Of a stretch of 26,476 bases of DNA, positions 12,392-18,900 are shown in pieces (the first letter of the stretch is position 1; each line of letters opens with the position of its first letter). Source of the DNA: Ichthyophonus hoferi (taxonomy: Eukaryota > Opisthokonta > Ichthyosporea > Ichthyophonida > Ichthyophonidae); contig NAOQ01000137.1 in assembly GCA_002751075.1 (NCBI GenBank), forward strand, positions 111,133 to 137,608. The letters are read 5' to 3'. The translations under genes and the position numbers were made by a program. The notes under the pieces were generated by a model. The model saw only the letters and a program-made list of their open reading frames with translations, had not been told where the DNA came from and made no database searches.

Positions 12392-13505
12392 GCGGGCATA
12401 ATACGTTATTATGGGGTATAGTAGAGTGTAGTAGTATAGTAGAGTATAGTAGGGTATAGTAGGGTATAAAAGAGTATAGTCGAATATAGTAGGGTATAAT
12501 AGAATATAGTAGGGTATAATATAATAAAATAGAATATACCATAACATAATATACCTTATACTGTGCTCTAACCTTCTTTTTCCTTTATCTCTCCTCCCTC
12601 CTCTCCCTCTCCCTCTCCCTCTCTCCTCACAGAAGTCCAACGATATCTTCAACCCACCTCCCGGTACCTTTACCTCTGACCCCAACGCTGTTGCCCCAGT
12701 TGGTAAAAACACCTTAGATAGTATAGGATGCCTAGGAGGAGAGTTTAACTTCCTGCTGGTCTCGCAGAGGACTACCCAGGTAGAGTGTTGTGCACCTCTG
12801 TCTTAAATGCATACCATCCTGTTATCATACTATTATATATACTTTGATCTCATATTCAATTGCTTTACCCTCAATTTAATTTCAAATATTAAACTGCAAA
12901 TGGCGTTTTCCCACTGTCTTACTCAACCCCCATTCTATTTTATATGTTAAATTCTTTTTGCGTGTTATTTTTCAATTTATGTATGTATGTATGTATGGAT
13001 GTATGTATGTATGTATACACTCATATATGTATATATATCTATATGTGATTGTTTTATTTAATCATATCTTCTCATAATCTAACACTGATTGGTGGATTAT
13101 CACAGGGGACGGTAACACCCACCCATTTCAACCTGTTATTCCATCATTTGCACAAGTTTGAAGCGTGGAGGGACAGAAATATCCATCAACGATTAGCTTA
13201 TAAGCTGACCCATCTCTATGCCAATTGGCCCGTACGTATTTATAACCTATCCCCAAGCCTATTCCTAGTTATTTAGCATCTTGTTTATTTACTTCATGCG
13301 CCACTCCCCCTTTCCCTCTCCCTTTCCTGTCTTCCTCCCTCTCTCCCACCTATTTACTATTTACTTACCCACCTACTATCTTCAGGGTACTATTCGTGTG
13401 CCTGCACCGTGCCAGTATGCTCATACCTTAGCTTTCAAAGTGGGCCAGCACCTCGGAGGAAAGAGTCATCCTGAAAGCATGTCCGACAGTCTACATTTCC
13501 TGTAA
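113..13505 (+). CDS. piwi: Piwi-clade Argonaute protein (25 exons, about 899 aa)
   Basis: This is a piRNA-guided Argonaute of the Piwi clade, expected to bind piRNAs in the cytoplasm or nucleus and to cleave or silence transposon transcripts. Exons joined in frame: 113-380, 977-1086, 1689-1729, 2343-2432, 2941-3043, 3408-3482, 3975-4085, 4570-4668, 5075-5165, 5370-5479, 5901-5968, 6653-6668, 7127-7251, 8190-8361, 8652-8775, 9136-9265, 9400-9501, 10035-10128, 10609-10692, 10913-11014, 11651-11704, 12220-12357, 12633-12779, 13106-13231, 13386-13505 (TAA). All borders are GT-AG and the phases agree. Domain order is RG-rich tail, N, PAZ, MID, PIWI, and the length matches the family (about 860-900 aa). 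The C-terminal motif VPAPCQYAH with a final hydrophobic LHFL is Piwi-type rather than Ago-type. The catalytic tetrad D638/E677/D709/H825 is intact. The start is uncertain: ATG 113 is the only in-frame Met in the first exon, but a good acceptor at 157-158 allows an exon outside the window. Confidence 0.95.
381..976 (+). other. Piwi intron 1
   Basis: GTGAGT donor and CCTCCAG acceptor, preceded by a CTCTCCCTC-type pyrimidine tract (about 931-975). The rest is AT-rich with short TA runs. No gene seen inside. Confidence 0.85.
1087..2342 (+). other. Piwi introns 2 and 3 (with 41-nt exon 3 between)
   Basis: Intron 2 is 1087-1688 and intron 3 is 1730-2342. Both are AT-rich, with an ATTAT run near 1148-1172 and scattered CCAAT/ATTGG pentamers. 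No other coding or RNA gene recognised. Confidence 0.8.
3319..3401. other. GC-rich palindromes and hairpin in Piwi intron 5
   Basis: Within an AT-rich intron lie the 10-bp palindrome CCCGTACGGG (3319-3328), the near-palindrome AAGCGG-G-CCGCTT (3333-3345), and an 8-bp inverted repeat GAAGGTGG (3357-3364) / CCACCTTC (3394-3401). The second arm of the last overlaps the polypyrimidine tract of the exon 6 acceptor. No coding frame through it joins its neighbours. Confidence 0.7.
4724..4770. repeat. (ATT)n microsatellite in Piwi intron 8
   Basis: A nearly pure ATT trinucleotide run. Similar shorter runs occur at 3115-3145, 13785-13825 and 15735-15760. Confidence 0.9.
5640..5702. repeat. TATATACAATATA low-complexity repeat in Piwi intron 10
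   Basis: Alternating TATATACA and ATATACAATA units ending in a TA run. A simple AT-rich repeat with no coding. Confidence 0.8.
5969..7126 (+). other. Piwi introns 11 and 12 (flanking the microexon)
   Basis: About 1.1 kb of AT-rich sequence interrupted only by the 16-nt microexon. The stretch 6640-6694 is the only GC-richer patch. Nothing else recognisable. Confidence 0.6.
6653..6668 (+). other. Piwi microexon 12 (16 nt), inferred from frame
   Basis: Exon 11 ends in phase 2 and exon 13 must be read in phase 0, so an exon of length 3n+1 is required between them. After the good acceptor CTCGTTGCAG at 6643-6652, the 16 nt up to the donor GTGCGA (6669) give SVRASV. This makes the LTGLT-to-PDDR spacing match human PIWIL1 to within about two residues. 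The stronger-looking donor GTATGA at 6694 gives a 41-nt exon that breaks the frame. A third option, ending at 6683 before GTTGGC (31 nt), keeps the frame but adds five residues. Confidence 0.55.
7127..8361 (+). other. Piwi exons 13-14: L2 linker
   Basis: Residues 395-493. Exon 13 carries the block ending in LNEWGITVE, aligning with LRDWGLSFD of human PIWIL1. Exon 14 begins with [17 protein letters not shown], aligning with DSNLLSFSGRILQTEKI, a signature of the Piwi linker ahead of MID. Its end, IPD, joins directly to WWLVFYD of the next exon. The 938-bp intron between them (7252-8189) is AT-rich, with several ATTGG/CCAAT pentamers. Confidence 0.9.
8799..8881. repeat. TATGG/TATAG pentamer array in Piwi intron 15
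   Basis: Begins about 23 bp after the exon 15 donor as GTATG units and shifts to TATAG units. Same pentamer family as the other arrays. Confidence 0.85.
9080..9116. repeat. 11-bp perfect inverted repeat before Piwi exon 16
   Basis: CAATTTAAATT (9080-9090) and AATTTAAATTG (9106-9116) are exact reverse complements separated by 15 nt, placing a potential hairpin about 20 nt before the exon 16 acceptor. All-AT arms make chance formation likely. Confidence 0.6.
9789..10008. repeat. TATACTATTA-type array in Piwi intron 17
   Basis: About 220 bp of alternating ACTAT, ATTAT, ACTGT and ACTAC pentamers, the complement of the TATAGTA family seen elsewhere in the window. It ends about 25 bp before exon 18. 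Long open frames here are repeat translations. Confidence 0.9.
10203..10227. repeat. (TTAA)n run in Piwi intron 18
   Basis: Six TTAA units in a row (TAATTAATTAAT...), self-complementary and able to form a small cruciform. Confidence 0.85.
11015..12219 (+). other. Piwi introns 20 and 21 (with 54-nt exon 21 between)
   Basis: Intron 20 (11015-11650) and intron 21 (11705-12219) are AT-rich without arrays. Exon 21 between them encodes the YRDG catalytic motif. No other feature seen. Confidence 0.8.
12409..12531. repeat. TATAGTAGGG decamer array in Piwi intron 22
   Basis: Repeats of TATAGTAGGG and TATAGTAGAG (two pentamers, TATAG and TAGGG/TAGAG) fill about 120 bp shortly after exon 22. A CT-rich polypyrimidine tract (12565-12630) follows before exon 23. 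Confidence 0.9.
12979..13016. repeat. (GTAT)n microsatellite in Piwi intron 23
   Basis: Tetranucleotide TATG/GTAT run with one substitution. A matching run lies at 23078-23101 in ANKZF1 intron 4. Confidence 0.9.
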
Positions 13506-13987
13506 CACCTTAGGCAATATCTCCAGCCACTACACATACACATACATTATACATTGTCTACTAGATAATCTTTCCACCCCTATGGGGACTGTGTCTGTAT
13601 GTGGTTAGGGTGACTTTGAATATACCTAATAGTTAGTAGGGCGTTGTCACTCCGATTGTAGCTTGATATAACGTGTTGTTGTATATGAATATCGTATTAA
13701 CATAACTGCGGTTCTATAAGGTGAGATATGATGAGCTGGTCTCTGCCACCTCTATCAGTATCATTCCTTTGCTACTTTACAATGATAATAGTAATAATAG
13801 TAATAGTAATAATAATAACAATCTTACCTGCCATGCCTGTAGAATTGTTTATCACAGTCCTACATGTGTTTGGACTCGTACCAAATGCTTAATAATGTAT
13901 ATAAGAATGGGGCTATGTAGTAATGGTATATAATACCATATTTCCTTGTGATGTATTGTATTTCAATTCTCATAATTATTTCTAACA

Positions 13988-13997
13988 AATAAATAAA
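13988..13997 (+). terminator. Candidate poly(A) signal of the Piwi gene
   Basis: Two overlapping AATAAA hexamers (13988-13993 and 13992-13997) lie about 480 bp after the Piwi stop codon. They imply a 3' UTR of about half a kilobase. AATAAA is common by chance in DNA this AT-rich, so the assignment rests on position only. Confidence 0.45.
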
Positions 13998-14102
13998 AAC
14001 CTAATAACTCATGCACTTGACCTTAATGACCAATGGCTAACAAGCAGTGTCAAATCATTCACCAATCATATATCTGGATATAGGGTATACCCATCAAGGT
14101 TT

Positions 14103-14176
14103 CTAGTAGAGTATAGTATAGTATAATACAGTGTGATGTAGGTAGTATCGTATAATATAGTATAGCATAACATAAC
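14103..14176. repeat. TATAG pentamer cluster, intergenic
   Basis: A short run of AGTAT/TATAG units with interruptions, between the two convergent genes. Confidence 0.75.
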
Positions 14177-15903
14177 ATTGTTAATGGTATTTATGTTGTG
14201 CTTTCTACTCTGACTCTAATAGCCGATGCATTGAGTGCTTACCATTGTCAATTACCCCGGCAGTACACCTGTTTTTATCCCACGTCTTTGTTGCATGTAA
14301 TTGTTTTAAGTTGTAAAATAGCCTGCCTATTTCCAACTAGAATTACCCTGACTGACCTACTGTTACTATAACCCTGCATGCGTGCATGGGGTGTTATCTT
14401 TCCTGCCTACCCACATATCTTGATATACAATATAGCCAGTTTTATATATATGGTTATTTTTATGGCTGCCTGTTTCTATCTAAGTGCTTTTATAACCAAG
14501 CCACACTAATGTGAGACATGTCTATAATAGTAATAGTAATAATAGTAAAAATAATAGTAATGCATAGGCTTGCCTGATGTTTTCACTTAAGATAGATGTA
14601 TTACATATACTCTATATCAGATAACTAAGCAGACAAACATTATGCAACTTATTGTAAATATATATACGTATAACAGACACGATATACACTTTTTTATTAC
14701 TATTAATCATTAAATCAATGTATACTGTATTATTTTATTTTACAATTCCTTGCACTATCCATGTATTCAATGTATGGTTAGATACAAGGATGGAGAACCA
14801 ATCAAACACTCAAGACATTTCGATTGGTAGCTGACTGGTTCAGAGATAGATTGATTGATCCATACATGTACGGTAGGTTTTTACGATAGCCTTTCATATA
14901 ATTGGAATTTAATCCTGGTACCTAAAATCACTTATAAAATAATTAGCGTTATAACACATTATTTGAGCTGCTAAAATTAGAAAATATATCAAATTACTAT
15001 AAATAACTATTTAAATAGTACAATGAGATGTGTAATAAACAGTGATTGTGGTTAGATTACAAATAACCTAATATCCTAATTAGTACATGTCCGTCTATTG
15101 GATGGTCATTAAGTTTAAACAATAAAAGCTCAGGAAAGTCAACTTATATGTACAGGCTTTAATTAATTATTGATTGAATGTAGTTTAGTGTCATAATCAT
15201 AATTATGATCACTGAATAGATACGGCTTGATTCACAATATCTTTACATTCATTGGTTCTCCAGTTGATCACGATGCACTGCAGCCAATAAAATATTCGTG
15301 TTAGAAAAAATGTGAAAAAAATAAAATCGAAGTATTATGAGTTTACAATCATATTACCATACATTACCCTTTTTTAATATTGCTAACCAATACGATAACT
15401 TAAACTGTGGAAGCTACAATTAAAACCATAACTGTATTTGACATTAAAATAGCAAGTTTAAACCGCCCAATCAATCACTATAACTAGAACCCAAACATGG
15501 CAATAACAAATAACTGTCTTTTAAAAATAAATCTTTATGGCATTATTAAAACCATATTTACCAATAATTACAGATTTTATCTCTAAATCAATAACTAGTA
15601 TATAGTTGCATTGTATTGCTACAATCAAGTCTTACACCGTTTGCCTATTTCTCTATTGCATATTGTGAAAATAATATATATATATATATATATACTATAC
15701 AGTATTAATATTAATACTAATGATGCTCTTGTAACTATTACTATTATTATTATTATTCTTGTTATTACTATGATTTATACAATTAAATAGTATAAATATA
15801 GATAAGCTAATAAAAAAACATAATTCATCACACACATACACATATATATATACTTCTATATATAAAATAAATATATACATATACATACTTAATCTATAAA
15901 ATA

Positions 15904-15998
15904 CTAACCAATTAGGCACTCCATACAGCAATAACGATAGGTCAAGCGATCGAATGGTGTGATATCTTTCATGTCTCTACCACAGTTGAAACATCCGC
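15904..15998 (-). other. ANKZF1 exon 15: C-terminal Cys-rich zinc-binding motif
   Basis: The exon encodes CFNCGRDM, then [18 protein letters not shown] and a TAG stop. C-x2-C ... C-x2-C with the central TPF matches the human ending CWSCGASL ... TPFHYLDFSFCSTRC. The human protein goes on with about a dozen basic residues (LQDHRR...), which are absent here if the exon ends at the TAG. GTTAGT at 15908-15903 could act as a splice donor that removes the stop, for example to a small exon near 15644-15625. Confidence 0.85.
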
Positions 15999-18900
15999 CT
16001 ATAATATTAAAGAGTTAACATTTTAAAATATTAGCATCATATTATATTGGGAAAAAATATATATTTTATTTCCAAAATATGTATATACATAATGTTTTCG
16101 AAAGTGTTGATTGGTCTGCTATTAGAGTAACGCACGTTCTTATTAGCCAGTTAGACCCGCCTTAATGAATAGGTGAGGAAACGGAGAGAAGAAAACCTAC
16201 ACAGAGAGGAGGATATAAAAGGTTTGTGCCTAGGACAGTTTGATTCGGCTAGAATAGTACAACATAGTAAGGGTGACTAAAACTGTATATATTATACACT
16301 AGGGTAGGGTAGGGTATGGAAAAGATAGGATAGGATAGGGTAGGAGAGGGTAGGAGAGGGTAGGAGAGGCTGGGAAAGAGTAGGGTAGGAGAGGGTAGAG
16401 TAGGGTAAAATAGGGTAGGATATGATAGGGTAGGATAGGATAACATAGGGTAGAATAGGATAGGATAGGGTAGGATAAGTTAGGATAGGATAAGAAAGGA
16501 TAGGGTAGGAGAGAGTAGGGTAGGGTAGGACAATAGACATGCATACATATAAATACATCATACCTGGGGGTGGTGTCCTTCCATTTAAACTATTCTTAAT
16601 GGCTTGCTCTCGTTTCTGACTGGTTATAACCTTTTGTCGTTTCTCCGCAGCCAATGCTCTCTTTTCGCGATCTGTCAAAGTTCTCTGTAATTGGAGCGAA
16701 CATAGATTAAAAGATTGATAGGGAGATGAATAGATAACGTACACGTGAAGAAAGAGCACCCAGTCATACGAAAGAAATCAAGAACAATTAAATTATTTCG
16801 CTAAATTTGCTTCGCTAGCTAGTCTTTATAAACTCATGAATAGATAATTGGTAATGAATCATTCAATATATACCACCCACCATACCTACACAAATTCTAC
16901 ATTAGCCCAGGAGTAATGTTATCTATGTAAATTAATTATAATATTTTTGCCGCCTTAATATCCTATTATTAGCTACCAATCAAAAAAGTAATAGAAGTCA
17001 CACATGGTTATACTTGCTTGCATTATCATCAACCCAATGACTGGCCAAATAAGACTAAAGCCAAAACATTTCATTAGATAAAAATGTACAAATGGTAATT
17101 ATACACCACTTACAAAAGACATGCCAAAGGAGCACTTTAATCAAGGCAGCCAATCAGTGGCTCCTTCCCCACTGCTATCAACCAATCCCTATCTAGATCA
17201 TGGAAATACATAGACCCCCTCCCCCAATCATACCTCTTTGTTTTTAATAGCTGCACGCGCTGCCTCTGCCTTCTCCTCTTCTTTCTTTTTTAGGTCTTCA
17301 GCTATCTGGTAGGCACTAGTAGGTTAGTAGAGATGGAGGGAGAGGGAAGGAGAAAGAGGGAGAAGGAAAGGGAAGCCCCTTCCTAGGACGAGGCAAGTAT
17401 ATGCATGTACCTTACACATACACATATATGTATATATAATGTACTATAATATAATATAATATAATATAATATATACATATCTCTCTCTCTTACACTTGCC
17501 CTTCCTACCCACCTGTAACTCCTTCTCAGCTTTCTTCTTCTCTTTCTTCTTTTCCTGCTCTTTCTTTCTCTTTATCCTTAGTTTCTCGGCTTTTATCTTT
17601 GCCCTCTCCTCTCTTTCCGCCTTTCCTGCCTCTATTTCCGGAGTCAGAGGACTGGGAATAAATGCCTACCAATGACATGGTCAGAATAACTCCATTAAAA
17701 TTACAAGTGAAAATCTATTCGCGTACCTGGTCATTCTCCCATGACCTCCCTACTCCTCCTTCTCATCCTTCTCTCTTATGGCTAATATCTGGAGTGTAAG
17801 CACTGGTGATAAGACTACCAATGCCCACATTTACATCTAGCCAAACTTACCCACTAAAAAATAAAATAAGTCCTAAATATGAATAAGAGACTAGGCAGTA
17901 GGCACGGGTTTTCCCAGAGAGAGATGTCAATAATGAAAGAAAGAAAGAATATGTCCTATAAGGAACATGATCCCAATTAGGAAATAAGAAAATGGGAGCT
18001 AATGACTGGTTGGAGTTACAACATGTCATCAGTTAATAACGATTGGAATAGCAAATATTATCAGCCAATAACCTCGCATACATTATATAAATGCTACCTT
18101 AGAGTAATCCCATTGGTCAGGCCTCAGCCCCATATATCGCCTGAAAGCATCACGTGTATCTTTGTCCTTGGAAACTGTTATAAAGAGTCAATGAACCAAT
18201 AGCATTTGTTGGTTAAAATAGTTATAACGCTTCCAGAGGTAGATTTTTATATATTACTGTTTATATATAGGCTATCAAACATAGAACGGGCGGTGGTAGG
18301 GGAAAATATAAGGTAGGTATAGGCAAACATAGGAGGGTAGAAGTTCAGAGTGAATGTATAGAGCAAGTTATACCATAGTGTTGCTATCACAAAGAAAGAG
18401 ATATGAAAAGATATAGTAGTGGTTACTTACCCAGAGGCAATCACTATATCACTGGATATATATGTATGTATATATGTATATATGTATATATGTATTGCAT
18501 TGTATTGTTATATTGTACCATATTTTATCCTATCCTATCCTATCCAATGAAACACACTCCTACCTACCCAAATAAGGCACCCTCCCTCTTAGATCTCTGA
18601 TGGTAGGATCAGCACCAACCTCCATCAGCCAACCAACTATAGTCACGTGACCATGATGTGCCGCACAGTGAAGCAGGGACCAACCATCAGGCTCGTACAA
18701 TTCATCCACTAGCTGACTACCCTCGGCCTCCTGACCCTGATCCTTACTCAATATCATCCCTTCTATCTCCTCCTTCCTGCCCTCTCCCTCATCCTCTCTG
18801 TTGCTCTGGGAACCAACCCTAAGACCCTCTTGCAAGGCCGTCAAATCTCCAGCCTCACAGGCCATATACACGCTATCCTTCTCCTTCCCCTCTGCAATGT

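Larger units (their letters stand above)
10609..13505 (+). other. Piwi exons 19-25: PIWI (RNase H-like) slicer domain
   Basis: Residues 644-899. E677 lies exactly 32 residues before D709, the same spacing as the glutamate finger of human PIWIL1 from its YRD aspartate. D709 is in YRDGVSDG and H825 in TPTHFN, completing D-E-D-H, so slicer activity is expected. Exon 22 is about ten residues longer than the human region before VKK. Exon 23 has about 14 extra residues between PPPGT and LLVSQ. The C-terminus, with APCQYAH and a terminal leucine, is complete and ends at TAA 13503-13505. Confidence 0.93.
13506..15903. other. Intergenic interval between two convergent genes
   Basis: About 2.4 kb separate the Piwi stop codon from the ANKZF1 stop codon, and both 3' UTRs must lie here. 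It holds runs of AAT/ATT trinucleotides (13785-13825, 14525-14562, 15735-15760), a TATAGTA-type repeat (14103-14176), a TA dinucleotide run (15673-15694) and several CCAAT/ATTGG pentamers. The longest open frame, near 13721-13933, is a low-complexity Asn-rich peptide with no recognisable family. No gene is supported, though exon-like borders occur at 14782-14872. Confidence 0.6.

Noticed and set aside
12332-12712. Minus-strand frame of 126 codons antisense to Piwi exons 22-23
   Set aside because: Shadow of the Piwi exons plus the TATAGTAGGG repeat and the CT-rich tract.
13721-13933. Asn-rich 70-codon frame with a CHAC motif, considered as a small gene
   Set aside because: The Asn run is a translated AAT microsatellite; no family, start context or partner exon is evident.
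16249-16759. Long minus-strand frames rich in Tyr-Pro-Thr-Leu-Ser
   Set aside because: They are translations of the TAGGG/TAGGA pentamer array; only the part at 16564-16684 is real coding (ANKZF1 exon 14).
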